A DNA stretch of 64,000 nucleotides. It comes from Flavobacterium sp. YJ01. GTDB lineage: Bacteria; Bacteroidota; Bacteroidia; Flavobacteriales; Flavobacteriaceae. The stretch spans positions 1,612,001-1,676,000 of the forward strand of contig NZ_CP119757.1 in the NCBI RefSeq assembly GCF_029320955.1, written 5' to 3'. Position numbers and translations under genes: made by a program. The notes beneath the pieces were generated by a model. The model was not told the DNA's origin. It saw nothing but the letters and a program-made list of their open reading frames with translations, and searched no databases. Numbering within the stretch: the first letter of the stretch is position 1; the number at the start of each line of letters is the position of its first letter. Of this stretch, positions 9,229-18,327 are shown one piece after another.

Positions 9229-9653
9229 TTATTTCCGTTTAAAAGTTCCAATTGAAAAACTTCTCTGCGAAGACCGCTGCTTGAAAAACGATGATGTCGT
9301 GTGTTAAAATAGAACTCTATTCCTTTTTCTTCACAATAAGCTCTACCTGTAAAATCTCTGTCTTTATATTCGTCTCCTAAAAAACGAACATCAATTTGAA
9401 AAGACTGTAGGATATCCTTTAAATCTTGTTCTGTAGCATACGGAACTATTTCATCTACAAATTTGCATCCTTTGAGCTGGATGTAACGTTCTACAACTGA
9501 CTGACTCGGTTTGTTCTTCTCTGGTCGGTCAAGAGTTGGATCAGTCTGCAGTCCAACAATAAGATAATCACAATTTAATTTTGCTTCTTCCAGCATTTTA
9601 ATATGACCCGCATGAAGCAGATCAAAGGCACTAAATGTTATTCCTGTTTTCAT
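9225..9653 (-). CDS. Cytidylyltransferase-family protein (TagD/HldE-like nucleotidyltransferase)
   Basis: The 142-residue single-domain protein starts with TGITFSAFDLLHAGHIKML. The HAGH motif is the HxGH nucleotide-binding signature of the cytidylyltransferase superfamily (TagD, HldE C-domain, Pcy). It is the size of glycerol-3-phosphate cytidylyltransferase. At the C-terminus, where TagD has RTEGISTT, it has RFSSSGLRREVF, so substrate specificity is uncertain. It overlaps manC by 4 bases and is the first gene of the GDP-fucose operon. It may make CDP-glycerol or another activated polyol-phosphate for decorating the polysaccharide. That role is inferred only from family and context. Confidence 0.8.
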   Translation of the reverse strand: MKTGITFSAFDLLHAGHIKMLEEAKLNCDYLIVGLQTDPTLDRPEKNKPSQSVVERYIQLKGCKFVDEIVPYATEQDLKDILQSFQIDVRFLGDEYKDRDFTGRAYCEEKGIEFYFNTRHHRFSSSGLRREVFQLELLNGNK

Positions 9654-10198
9654 AATTGGTTTAGATTAAAATATAGAAAAACTGTTTTTGTATGAACGTA
9701 GGTAAAACATGCAGAAAACAATTAAAAAATAAATTGAACAAGGGTTCCCCGTAGATAATTACATTTTAACTACCTAAAAAATATTCTAAATGACAAAATA
9801 CAGAGTTGATAATTCTTGCAGAAAACACTTGGAAATAGCATTCCAAATCTCATCATTTTCTTCTTCCAAAGAATCAAAAAACTAAAACTCTACAGCAACA
9901 AAATTACTACAAACGAAAGGGCAACACAGAAACTATGAAAGACAATAAAACCAAATTTTGGAACATATAACTCTTTAAAGGAAGCAAAAAAAATACGACA
10001 GAAATTACTTTTATAAGCTTTAAAATGATGCATCGTTATTACTTCGAGAGTAAGAAAATAAAACGATTGACTCTTTCATAAATACAGTGGTAAAAAGCTA
10101 CTCATCGAAAGAAACTACTCCTTATTAAAAAAAATAGCACATTAAATAATCAGGAAAATATCCTTTCAGAATAATTTAAAAACTATAAAACAGATCAA
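9654..10198. other. Divergent intergenic region, 545 bp
   Basis: The gap separates the minus-strand GDP-fucose operon from the plus-strand ugd gene and so must hold two promoters. No good TAnnTTTG element was found in either direction near the start codons; the closest on the minus strand is TATATTTT about 20 bases before the first gene. A small inverted repeat, TTGGAA with TTCCAA, lies at 9829-9846. No open frame of convincing composition was seen. The region is very A-rich on the plus strand. Confidence 0.5.
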
Positions 10199-11590
10199 AT
10201 GGAAATCACTAAAATATGCTGCATTGGAGCCGGATATGTCGGCGGACCTACCATGGCAGTTATAGCACAAAAATGCCCCCACCTCAAAATTACAGTAGTC
10301 GATTTAAATCAGGAACGAATTGATGCCTGGAATGATGAAAATACAGATAATATACCAATATTTGAACCTGGATTAAGTAGTGTTGTAGCAGAAACAAGAG
10401 GGAAAAACTTGTTTTTTTCAAATGACGTGGAAAAGGCAATCGAAGAAGCTCAAATTATATTCATCTCTGTAAACACTCCCACAAAAAATTATGGAAAAGG
10501 AAAAGGAATGGCGGCAGATTTAAAATACATTGAATTATGCGCCAGACAAATTGCAAAAGTGGCAAAAGACAATAAAATCGTAGTAGAAAAGTCAACACTT
10601 CCTGTACGAACTGCTGAAGCTATTAAGAGTATTCTTGATAATACAGGTAATGGTGTCCAATTCCAAATTTTATCTAATCCTGAATTTCTTGCCGAAGGAA
10701 CCGCAATTTCTGACTTGTTGAATCCCGACCGCATTTTAATTGGAGGCGATCACACACCTGAAGGGCAAAAAGCCATACAAACCTTAGTCGATATATATGC
10801 AAACTGGGTCCCGCAGGACAAAATAGTAACTACAAATGTATGGTCATCAGAATTATCAAAATTGACTGCCAATGCATTTTTAGCACAGCGAATATCATCG
10901 ATCAATGCTTTATCTGAACTCTGTGAAAAAACAGGAGCCGATATAAACGAAGTCGCTCGGGCTATAGGAATGGATTCCAGAATTGGATCAAAATTTCTTA
11001 AAGCCTCAGTTGGATTTGGTGGCTCTTGCTTCAAAAAAGACATTTTGAACTTAGTTTATATTGCTAAATCCTATGGATTGAATGAAACAGCAGATTACTG
11101 GGAACAGGTAATTATAATGAATGACCATCAGAAAAAAAGATTTTCCGACAGAATTGTAAAAACACTTTACAACACCGTTGCAGGCAAGAAAATTACTTTT
11201 TTAGGCTGGGCCTTTAAAAAAGACACTAATGATACGAGAGAATCTGCAGCCATTTATATAGCAGACGATTTAATAAATGAGCAGGCTCGTATTTGTGTTT
11301 ACGATCCTAAAGTAAACCAAAAGAAAATTTTAGCTGACTTGGATTATTTAGAAACCAGATCAGCTGCAGAAAATGCAAAAAGTACAAAATCTTTTGAAAA
11401 TCCTTATGATGCTTGCCTAGGAGCTCATGCTATAGCTGTGCTTACGGAATGGGAAGAATTTGTTGATTATGACTGGCAGAGAATCTATAAAGCCATGCAG
11501 AAACCTGCTTTTGTTTTTGATGGAAGAAACATACTAAACAAAACAGAAATGCAAAAAATTGGCTTTATCTATCAAGCAATAGGATCTTAA
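10199..11590 (+). CDS. ugd: UDP-glucose 6-dehydrogenase, animal-type
   Basis: The 463-residue enzyme oxidises UDP-glucose to UDP-glucuronate with two NAD+. The NAD motif GAGYVGGP is at residues 10-17, the segment FISVNTPT at 88-95, [11 protein letters not shown] at 160-170 and the catalytic Cys at residue 277 in [10 protein letters not shown]. The starting run [14 protein letters not shown] and the segment [20 protein letters not shown] match animal UGDH far better than short bacterial Ugd/TuaD proteins. The product would supply uronic acid for surface polysaccharide. The gene stands alone on the plus strand, divergent from the GDP-fucose operon, and ends in a strong terminator. The animal-like type is an observation from memory of the human sequence, not an alignment. 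Confidence 0.95.
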   Translation: MEITKICCIGAGYVGGPTMAVIAQKCPHLKITVVDLNQERIDAWNDENTDNIPIFEPGLSSVVAETRGKNLFFSNDVEKAIEEAQIIFISVNTPTKNYGKGKGMAADLKYIELCARQIAKVAKDNKIVVEKSTLPVRTAEAIKSILDNTGNGVQFQILSNPEFLAEGTAISDLLNPDRILIGGDHTPEGQKAIQTLVDIYANWVPQDKIVTTNVWSSELSKLTANAFLAQRISSINALSELCEKTGADINEVARAIGMDSRIGSKFLKASVGFGGSCFKKDILNLVYIAKSYGLNETADYWEQVIIMNDHQKKRFSDRIVKTLYNTVAGKKITFLGWAFKKDTNDTRESAAIYIADDLINEQARICVYDPKVNQKKILADLDYLETRSAAENAKSTKSFENPYDACLGAHAIAVLTEWEEFVDYDWQRIYKAMQKPAFVFDGRNILNKTEMQKIGFIYQAIGS

Positions 11591-11605
11591 GCCAAGCGAA
11601 TAAAA

Positions 11606-11637
11606 AAAGAGACTGCTCTATCATGAACAGTCTCTTT
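11606..11637 (+). terminator. Intrinsic terminator after ugd
   Basis: A perfect 10-base stem, AAAGAGACTG with CAGTCTCTTT, encloses a 12-base loop 16 bases after the ugd stop. The arms end in A and T runs, so it can act in both directions between the convergent ugd and XRE genes. Confidence 0.85.
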
Positions 11638-11654
11638 CATCTTCCAAATCAATA

Positions 11655-11686
11655 GCAAAAAACCGCCTCATTTTTTCAGTGGTTTT
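11655..11686 (-). terminator. Intrinsic terminator after the XRE regulator
   Basis: Read on the minus strand, an 8-base stem (AAAACCAC with GCGGTTTT, one G-U pair) is followed by a T run. It lies 16 bases after the stop of the minus-strand XRE gene, so it is its likely terminator and is back to back with the ugd terminator. Confidence 0.7.
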
Positions 11687-11701
11687 CCTTAAACTTACAA
11701 C

Positions 11702-12052
11702 TTAAAGTTCTCCGTTATTTTTAACTTTTTTTACCTGAAAATCCAAAACTCTACTGTTTGGCATTCTCAAGGTTTTTACACCAGAATTACTGACACTTCC
11801 AGATTGTCCATCAAATTTATCCTCTGCATCATTATTAAAAAAATATGATACGTCAAAAAATAATAAATCAGAAATTGAAATTCCAAAAATATCTGCCAGT
11901 TTGGATATTTTAGAAATTGTTATATCAATTTCACCTCTTTCAATTTTACCGTAACCACTATAAGTCATGTCCAATTCACCAGCGACAAAATCTCTGGTAA
12001 GATTTTTCATTTCCCTTATGGTCCTGATATTCTGTGAAACAATTTTGTTCAT
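11702..12052 (-). CDS. XRE-family helix-turn-helix regulator
   Basis: The 116-residue protein has an N-terminal Cro/C1-type HTH at about residues 5-62: IRTIREMKNLTRDFVAGEL, then the recognition region MTYSGYGKIERGEIDITI, then KLADIFGISISDLL. The C-terminal 50 residues are low in structure and end in charged residues. No partner toxin or phage gene is adjacent. It sits convergent to ugd and upstream of nothing on its own strand, so it is probably a monocistronic regulator; a two-component pair follows at 12275-14720. Its target is unknown. The 222-base gap on its 5' side contains no gene. Confidence 0.82.
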   Translation of the reverse strand: MNKIVSQNIRTIREMKNLTRDFVAGELDMTYSGYGKIERGEIDITISKISKLADIFGISISDLLFFDVSYFFNNDAEDKFDGQSGSVSNSGVKTLRMPNSRVLDFQVKKVKNNGEL

Positions 12053-12274
12053 AATTTGATTTAATATATTTAATAATAGTAAAATTCCTCAACCGTTTAT
12101 TTACAGGAACAAATAAATAAAAACACCATTCCGAAAACTAAAATAGTACGCACTGTTTAAAAAAAAATGGTATAGAATTAAAATAACAGCTTCGGATATT
12201 ATTTCAAAAGAAAATTTAAGAACGGTAAACCTCTGTAATTCTACTAACTTGTCCTGAAATAAATTAAATCAAGA

Positions 12275-12721
12275 TCAGTATTTACTTAACTGAGAAAGTC
12301 TTTTTTTTTTAAATATCTGTAAATTATTTCTGATGTTTTGTTTTTTTTCAAATCTTTCAAGACCTGCGACAACTATAAGCGTTAATTCATTTATTTTAAA
12401 TGGTTTAGTTAGAAACCCATCCGCTCCATCCAGCATACATTGCTGTATTAAATCAATTTCATTTTTTGCCGATAAAAAAATAAAAGGAATGATACTCCAA
12501 GATTTATTGTTTCTAATATTTTCATGCAGTTCAGTCCCATTCATAACTGGCATAACCATATCGCATAGAATTAAATCCGGCATCCAATATTCTAGCATAT
12601 CCAGAGCTTCCCGCCCATTTGCCACAGTTCTGACATCATAATTTTTAAAAACCAAAAGTTCCTTTATGGTTTCTCTAACATTTGGCTCATCGTCTACAAG
12701 TAGAATTTTATTGGTGTTCAT
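12275..12721 (-). CDS. Response regulator, receiver domain only
   Basis: The 148-residue protein is a single CheY-like receiver. The acidic pocket is at residues 10-12 (ILLVDDEP), the phospho-acceptor is Asp54 (LILCDMVMP) and the conserved Lys is residue 106 (FLTKPF). About 25 basic residues follow, without a recognisable DNA-binding domain. Its 5' end overlaps the 3' end of the large histidine kinase gene by 14 bases, so kinase and receiver are translationally coupled and are very probably partners. The output may go through protein interaction or through phosphorelay to the divergent AraC-type regulator at 14837. Motifs are intact, so the family is certain. Confidence 0.9.
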   Translation of the reverse strand: MNTNKILLVDDEPNVRETIKELLVFKNYDVRTVANGREALDMLEYWMPDLILCDMVMPVMNGTELHENIRNNKSWSIIPFIFLSAKNEIDLIQQCMLDGADGFLTKPFKINELTLIVVAGLERFEKKQNIRNNLQIFKKKRLSQLSKY

Positions 12722-14720
12722 AAGGAAATGTCAATTTAATTGTTGTTCCAAAATTTTCTTTGGTTTTTAATTCTACAGTCCCGTTTAAAAATTCCGTAAA
12801 CTGTTTTACAATAACTAAGCCTAATCCAGAACCAATTATTGAGCTGGTATTAGAAGCTCTGAAAAATGAAGTAAATAAATTTGGAATATCTTTTTTAGGT
12901 ATTCCCATACCATAATCAATGACCTGTATCTCAATTGTATTTTCTAGGTAACTAATAATCAGTTCCGGATCTGGTTTTCCCTCTGAGTATTTAAATGCAT
13001 TATTGATGACATTTGTAAGGATATGGACAATTAATGACTCATCAGTAAAAAGGATTCTCTTTACTCCTTTCTTTGTTACTTTGATTTTTGCACCGTCATC
13101 CTTATTAAAATAGGTCTTTGTAAGCGTTTCAATAAACTCATTAAGATCTATTGGTTGGATTATTTTTTCAATTTTTTTTGCTTCCTGTTTTCCAAAGACT
13201 AAAATATTATTCATTAGTTCAGTCATTCTCTCCACCTCATTTTTTATTCTAGAAATAATAACATTGCAATCATTGGAAAGACCTTTTTCATGATGATTTA
13301 TCTTTAACTCTAAAAGTTCAGCATTAGAATAAATAACAGTCAATGGAGTTCTGAATTGATGTGAAGCAATAGAAACAAAGTTAGATTTTAATTCATTGAA
13401 CTCCCTTTCTTTTAAAAAGGCCGCTTTCATTTCTTTATCAGCTTTTATACGCTTGGTTATATCTCTACTGGAAGTTTGAAATCCTATAATATTTTTTTCT
13501 GAATCCATCATCACTTTTGTTGCCGTTTCCAGCCAGATATAGGTGCCATCATTTTTCCTAAGCCGAAATGTGATGGTTTCAATTTCCTTATTTTTGACAA
13601 TCGAATGATAATATTTCCTAATATTATCCAAGTCTTTTTGATGAATAAAATCCCAAGGAGATTTATTAATCAACTCTTCAAACTTATACCCTATTATGTC
13701 ATTAGACAAACTGGAGACATAAAGTAAATTTCCTTCTTTTGAATGCTGGCAGATTAAGTCTGTGGTATTTTCGGCAATAAACCTAAATTTTGCTTCAGAC
13801 AATAGCACTTGTTTCTCTTTTTCTACCAGTTCGCTAATATCCATATATGTCCCTATAACTTTTTTGGGAATTCCATTTTTATTTAGTTTTAGCAAACCCG
13901 AGTATCGTGCTGAAATAGAGTGTCCATTCTTATGAATAATTTGTGTGTTTCCTTCAAAGCGCTCCAATTTTCCAGATACAAATTTTTTAAAATCATTAAA
14001 AATCTTGTCATAATCAGCTGCAGAAAAAATTTTTTCCCAGAAATTAGGAATTTCATGAATTTCCTCAGAAGTATATCCTATAATTCCGAACCAATTCAAA
14101 CTAAAATTTGTTTTTTTAGTTTCAATATCAAATTCCCACATCGCTTGACTTGAGCTTGACATAAAAAAATTAAAATTTTCTATAGTTCTCTCTAATTTTG
14201 ACTCAGTTGCAATTTGGCTAAGACGAATTCCTAAGCTTTTTATGATGGTCTGTAACACCGAAATTTCATCCTCTTCCCAAATCCGTTCATTGGTGCAGTC
14301 TTCAAGTCCAATCCAACCCCAGAATACATTGTCGTAAAAAATTGGCGCAAAAAAATAAGATTTAACACCGCGTATTTCGAAAATCTTTTTTAATAAGTTA
14401 TTATCAATATCTTTACCTATCCCAAACCTCAATTTATCTCTGGATAAAATTGTATCCAGAGAAAATAAAGCATTTATAAGACTTTTGCTCAGATCAAAAT
14501 GATGAATATAAGATGTTATACCATTGTTACACCATTCGTAAGCGTAAGCATAATCAAAACCTAACAGATCGCTATTATTTTTATTTTTTAGAATGTAACA
14601 TCTATCCATGTTATGTTCTAAACCAATATCTCTAATGCACAAATTTAAAGCGTCATCTATTGTAGAGCATTCCAATAGATGATTATTGATTTTAGAAATA
14701 TGCGACAGTAGTTTTTTCAT
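12708..14720 (-). CDS. Hybrid-sensing histidine kinase (GAF, two PAS, HisKA, HATPase)
   Basis: The 670-residue protein has no transmembrane helix and so senses in the cytoplasm. In order it has a GAF-like domain at about residues 1-170 (FFAPIFYDNVFWGWIGLED), a PAS domain at about 175-300, a second PAS at about 310-430 (SSLSNDIIGYKFEELI, then the PAC-like segment GFQTSSRDITKRIKAD), HisKA with the phosphorylated His454 in SHQFRTPLTVIYSN, and an ATPase domain with VINNAFKYS, IDYGMGIPK and GSGLGLVIVKQF. It overlaps the receiver gene downstream by 14 bases and is divergent from the receiver-AraC gene across a 116-base promoter region. Its ligand is unknown. Confidence 0.92.
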   Translation of the reverse strand: MKKLLSHISKINNHLLECSTIDDALNLCIRDIGLEHNMDRCYILKNKNNSDLLGFDYAYAYEWCNNGITSYIHHFDLSKSLINALFSLDTILSRDKLRFGIGKDIDNNLLKKIFEIRGVKSYFFAPIFYDNVFWGWIGLEDCTNERIWEEDEISVLQTIIKSLGIRLSQIATESKLERTIENFNFFMSSSSQAMWEFDIETKKTNFSLNWFGIIGYTSEEIHEIPNFWEKIFSAADYDKIFNDFKKFVSGKLERFEGNTQIIHKNGHSISARYSGLLKLNKNGIPKKVIGTYMDISELVEKEKQVLLSEAKFRFIAENTTDLICQHSKEGNLLYVSSLSNDIIGYKFEELINKSPWDFIHQKDLDNIRKYYHSIVKNKEIETITFRLRKNDGTYIWLETATKVMMDSEKNIIGFQTSSRDITKRIKADKEMKAAFLKEREFNELKSNFVSIASHQFRTPLTVIYSNAELLELKINHHEKGLSNDCNVIISRIKNEVERMTELMNNILVFGKQEAKKIEKIIQPIDLNEFIETLTKTYFNKDDGAKIKVTKKGVKRILFTDESLIVHILTNVINNAFKYSEGKPDPELIISYLENTIEIQVIDYGMGIPKKDIPNLFTSFFRASNTSSIIGSGLGLVIVKQFTEFLNGTVELKTKENFGTTIKLTFPYEHQ

Positions 14721-14836
14721 CTCTTTTTATCAATTTTTCAAATAAGAAACTAAAAGTATTACATTTTATGTTTTATTTTCAAAATAATACTGATAATCTA
14801 AAAAATAACCGTAATGATTTAAAATAAATTAAACCG

Positions 14837-15607
14837 ATGACAAAACAAGCAACTAAAATAACTATAATTGAAGATGATATAGTACTGGGATCCACGATCT
14901 CAGAAATATTAAAATTAAATAATTTTGATGTCCTATTTTTCAAAGACAGCGTGGAAGCTCTGTTTTATTTGAATAAAAATATACCTGATATAATCATTTG
15001 TGATATGCTGATGCCTAATTTAAATGGAGAGGAACTGTTTTTTAAAATTCGCAAAAACAATAACTTTAATGTAATTCCCTTTATTATGATTACTGCCAAT
15101 ATTGACGACGATTTAAAATTTAAACAGCTCAAAAATGGCGTTACTGATTTTATTATAAAACCTTTCAAAGTTCAAGAATTAATCTATAAAATCAACAATC
15201 TAATCTTTCTTAAAAACAACATTGAAAAAAAATTCAGCCCAGATCCATTTTCTAAAATTACAATTAAGCTCTCTGAAAAAGATTTCATTACTTCATTAAA
15301 CGAAATTTTAATTCAAAAAATGAAAACCAATATTGACATGAATGAGCTTGCCAGAGATCTTGCCATCAGCAAATCCACCCTCGACAAAAGAGTACGTAAA
15401 TTAACTCATAAAAATGCAAGTCAATATATCAGAGAATTTAGACTCGACTATGCTGTTAAACTAATTCATTCCGGCGAAAGAAATATCAAATACATAGTTG
15501 ACCAAACCGGATTTAGTTCATTATCTTATTTTTCCACAAGTTTTAAATTATATCTTAATACTACTCCTCGGGATTTCATAAAATCTATAGAAACAGAAAG
15601 TGTTTAA
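14837..15607 (+). CDS. Response regulator with AraC-type DNA-binding domain
   Basis: The 256-residue protein joins a receiver (about residues 1-125) to an AraC HTH domain (about 155-250). The receiver has acidic residues 12-14, Asp56 as phospho-acceptor (IIICDMLMP) and Lys108 (FIIKPF). The C-terminal half has two HTH units, MNELARDLAISKSTLDKRV and IKYIVDQTGFSSLSYFSTSF, the latter being the AraC signature. The gene is divergent from the GAF/PAS histidine kinase, so a three-protein pathway with shared control is likely. The linker HKNASQYIREFRLDYA matches AraC output domains in Bacteroidetes hybrid regulators. Targets are unknown. Confidence 0.9.
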   Translation: MTKQATKITIIEDDIVLGSTISEILKLNNFDVLFFKDSVEALFYLNKNIPDIIICDMLMPNLNGEELFFKIRKNNNFNVIPFIMITANIDDDLKFKQLKNGVTDFIIKPFKVQELIYKINNLIFLKNNIEKKFSPDPFSKITIKLSEKDFITSLNEILIQKMKTNIDMNELARDLAISKSTLDKRVRKLTHKNASQYIREFRLDYAVKLIHSGERNIKYIVDQTGFSSLSYFSTSFKLYLNTTPRDFIKSIETESV

Positions 15608-16295
15608 CAATTTACTTATTCATTAAAAAAAAATAAAAGCAGCCTATTCAAAGCATAAATTATAACAGTGTATTTTTTCCTATCGTAATTAAAACTTATC
15701 AAGCTTATCTTAATAATTCGTTTTTAAATTTCATGATAAGAGAAATTTTAATCTATATTTTCTGAATTCCATACGAATCCGCATGGATTTACTACAACAA
15801 ATCTCTTATTTAGATCTATAAAGCTGCTTTTAAAACAAGGCATCTTATTATCTAAAAGACCTTTAAAATACGTGTTCTATTCTATTTTTCTCATCAAAAC
15901 CTATAAAAATCTAACATTTTACAACTATGTTATACAAAATTCAAACAAAATTTGTGATATAATTATTACAATTGAAAAGCAATAATTTAACTTTTTCTTT
16001 TGTATTTTTAAATTATTACTCTAAGTTTACGTAGCATTTAAGAATAAACCAATATAAATTTTCAGATATTAGTTTATTCCTAAATGCAATTAGTTACTAT
16101 ACCCCTCACACTCCAATACTTTATACGCTATATTTAAATTTATTAATACACTAGAAAAAAATATGTATTCTTAATTTTTTTAAAGGAGTTCTTTGATTAT
16201 TTGGATTTTCTAATAATCCAAAAGAAGTCGTTCCTCGTATTTAATTCACAAGTCTGCATAGAACTGAAACTACCAAAGAAAAAAGTAAAAGGAAT
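15608..16295. other. AT-rich intergenic region, 688 bp
   Basis: No gene was seen. The stretch is strongly AT-rich with scattered short hairpins; one, TTGGATT with AATCCAA, lies at 16201-16221 about 75 bases before the next start codon. An A/G-rich ribosome-binding stretch (AAAAGGAAT) precedes the gene at 16296. No clear TAnnTTTG element was recognised. Confidence 0.5.
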
Positions 16296-16652
16296 ATGGC
16301 GAAAATATTAATCATTGATGATGAAGAAACATTACGAATTACAATTTGCGAATTGCTTTCTTTTGTTGGACACATTGTTTGTGAGGCAGAAGACGGAAGG
16401 GATGGATTAAAGAAAGTAAAAGAATTTCAACCTGATATTATACTTTGCGATATTATGATGCCCAAACTTGATGGCTATGGTTTTATGGAGCAGCATATTG
16501 AATCTGATTATGCTAGTACACCTGTTATATTCCTTTCAGCAGAAATAGAGTCGAAAGATAAAGCAATGGGGGTCAGTTTAGGAGTAAAGCAATTTTTAAA
16601 AAAGCCATTTGTATTTAGGGAATTAAAAGAACTTATAGAGTATAATCTTTAA
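16296..16652 (+). CDS. Response regulator, CheY-like single receiver
   Basis: The 118-residue protein is just one receiver domain: acidic pocket at residues 8-10 (ILIIDDEE), phospho-acceptor Asp52 (IILCDIMMP), Thr/Ser switch in IFLSAE and Lys103 (FLKKPF). It has no output domain. It stands alone, about 690 bases after the receiver-AraC gene, with a good A/G-rich ribosome-binding stretch just before the ATG. It may be a shuttle receiver for the kinase at 12708 or for the sensor-less kinase at 4767, both of which lack an obvious DNA-binding output in their own operon; this pairing is a guess. Confidence 0.88.
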   Translation: MAKILIIDDEETLRITICELLSFVGHIVCEAEDGRDGLKKVKEFQPDIILCDIMMPKLDGYGFMEQHIESDYASTPVIFLSAEIESKDKAMGVSLGVKQFLKKPFVFRELKELIEYNL

Positions 16653-17193
16653 TTTTTTTTAAAATAACATTTAACCTACCTTTTTTACTCGACTGATTTT
16701 AGAAAATTTCATCAGCATTATCACTGTCCCATCTACAAAAAATATGTCTTTGCTGGTTTCCAATTCCATCCCCTCTTTAGATTTAATCAAAAAGACCTAG
16801 CAAAGTCTTTAAAAGGAAGTAATTTCACGATAAAGAATATCTTACTTCTTTATAGTTCTATAAAAACCAACAAACATTATCAAATTTGTAATTGTTGATA
16901 AACTTTTTTGGGGGAAGTTTATGATTCCTAATTTTATTCTGCTGAGGGTAAATTGAATCATTTATCAATAATCTGAAAGCCGGTTATTACCACCAATAAC
17001 CGACTAAATAAATATAGAATTCAATTACTGGCGAAAAAGCCAGTAATTGAACTATAAATGTAAATGATTTAGAAGTATTAAATAATCTTTCCTAATGCAG
17101 ACAATTAATAAAATATAAAATGTTTAAAACCAGTTGCTACAAAATATTCTCCAATTTTGTATAAAACTGCAGTAAAAACTAATTACAATCATT
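16653..17193. other. Intergenic region, 541 bp, with two adjacent hairpins
   Basis: No gene was seen. Two perfect inverted repeats lie side by side near the middle of the region (listed separately at 16981-17051). The remainder is AT-rich without a recognisable promoter. The ATG of the small membrane protein gene at 17194 has no strong ribosome-binding sequence. Confidence 0.5.
16981..17051. repeat. Tandem pair of perfect hairpins
   Basis: The first hairpin has 8-base arms (CGGTTATT at 16981-16988, AATAACCG at 16995-17002) and a 6-base loop. The second has 13-base arms (TTCAATTACTGGC at 17020-17032, reverse complement at 17039-17051) and an A-rich 6-base loop. Neither is followed by a T run, so a simple terminator is unlikely. 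Confidence 0.75.
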
Positions 17194-17571
17194 ATGCAGC
17201 ATATTTATCAGAACGATTTTGGAGAAATTTATAATGATAAAGTAAGACTGATTATTTTAAATCAAAAGAAAACTATTCATTTAAAAAACATCAGTAAAAT
17301 TAGATTTATTAAAAGAAAAACATACTTTTCAAATTATACCGCTTTATTAATTGCAATTGTATTTTTTAATATCTCCAACTTTACAGAAAAATCAGGAATA
17401 GTTGCATTAATTATATTCATACTTACAATTATCTGCTTAAATCTAAAATTAAGACAGCATAAGATCATTATTATTCGAAAAAATGATTTCATAAAAATTG
17501 ATGTAGAGAAAAAATTAAGCAAAGATGCAGAAAATCTAATTAATCACTTAAAACAATTGCATAGACTTTAA
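17194..17571 (+). CDS. Small membrane protein of unknown function
   Basis: The 125-residue protein is not recognised. Residues 1-47 are hydrophilic and basic, with alternating strands (VRLIILNQKKTIHLKNISKI). Two hydrophobic helices follow at about 48-62 (TALLIAIVFFNIS) and 68-85 (IVALIIFILTIICLNL) as a hairpin. The C-terminal 40 residues are charged and again strand-like (KIIIIRKNDFIKIDV), then helical. Small proteins with a split PH-like domain around a two-helix hairpin look like this, but that is only a resemblance. The gene stops directly before an IS3-type transposase remnant, which suggests it is part of an accessory stretch. Confidence 0.6.
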   Translation: MQHIYQNDFGEIYNDKVRLIILNQKKTIHLKNISKIRFIKRKTYFSNYTALLIAIVFFNISNFTEKSGIVALIIFILTIICLNLKLRQHKIIIIRKNDFIKIDVEKKLSKDAENLINHLKQLHRL

Positions 17572-17572
17572 A

Positions 17573-18009
17573 ATCAAAGTCATAGACCTGTTTGACCGAA
17601 AAGTTATAGGCTGGTCATTAAGCGAAACCCTGAAAGCAATCGACACCAGCTTCGCGGCTTTAAGAAAAGCCATGATTAATCGGCCTTTAGTTTTATACCA
17701 GGCCCTTATATTTCATTCGGACTGGGGAATCCAATATTCCTGCAGAATCTTTTTTTGCGCACTATCAAAAAACATCCAGATCAAGCAGAGCATGAACTGG
17801 AAAGGAAACTGCTATGATAATGCAGTGGCGGAGAGTTTTTCAAAACACTAAAAACAGAATTAATATATCGTCATAAATGCAAAAACAGAAAACAAGCCAG
17901 AAAGTCAATTCATAACTATATAGAAAATTTCTACAACACTATAAGGAGACATTCCACACTTGGAAATTTGACAATTAAAGAGTTTCACAATCAATTTAAT
18001 TTTTCATGA
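17573..18009 (+). pseudogene. IS3-family transposase remnant (5'-truncated, one frameshift)
   Basis: Translation from about 17579 gives VIDLFDRKVIGWSLSETLKA, then IFHSDWGIQYS, then GNCYDNAVAESF, the DDE-region landmarks of IS3-family OrfB (second Asp and the Glu). The frame then breaks; after one missing T in the T run near 17840, the other frame continues FFKTLKTELIYRHKCKNRK, then YIENFYNTIRRHSTLG, and stops at about 18009. The N-terminal half with the first catalytic Asp is missing, and no terminal inverted repeats were found. It is a decayed insertion-sequence fragment, fused edge to edge with the small membrane protein gene. In the HSDxGIQY motif the usual Arg is Trp. Confidence 0.85.
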
Positions 18010-18327
18010 TTAGATGAAGTTACTTGTCGCTTCCGTCCGCTTCTTTAAAATCCATCTTCAACCCTATTATTCATTTGCAGACGAAGGTGCTTTATAAGCA
18101 TCTTTAAAAGAATTTAAAAACAAGTTAAAGAATTTTCAATATACATAAATTTATATACGTCTATTATTTAAGAATGTGGAAATTTTAAATTTATTACTAT
18201 AAAATTTAAACGAACTACTCATATTAACTTTAAATTTTCAGTATCTTCATAAAGTTTCTAAGTAATTGAAAACAAACAATTTTCCTTACATTTTATAAAA
18301 AATTAATCACAAAAAAAGTAATTTAAA
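18010..18327. other. Intergenic region, 318 bp
   Basis: No gene or strong structure was seen between the transposase remnant and the DUF4189/FISUMP gene. The stretch from 18100 is very AT-rich and probably holds the promoter of the next gene. A typical A-rich flavobacterial leader (AAAAAAAGTAATTTAAA) precedes its ATG. Confidence 0.45.

Noticed and set aside
11702..12052. Antitoxin of a toxin-antitoxin pair or phage repressor
   Set aside because: No small partner gene or phage gene lies on either side; it is called only as an XRE regulator.
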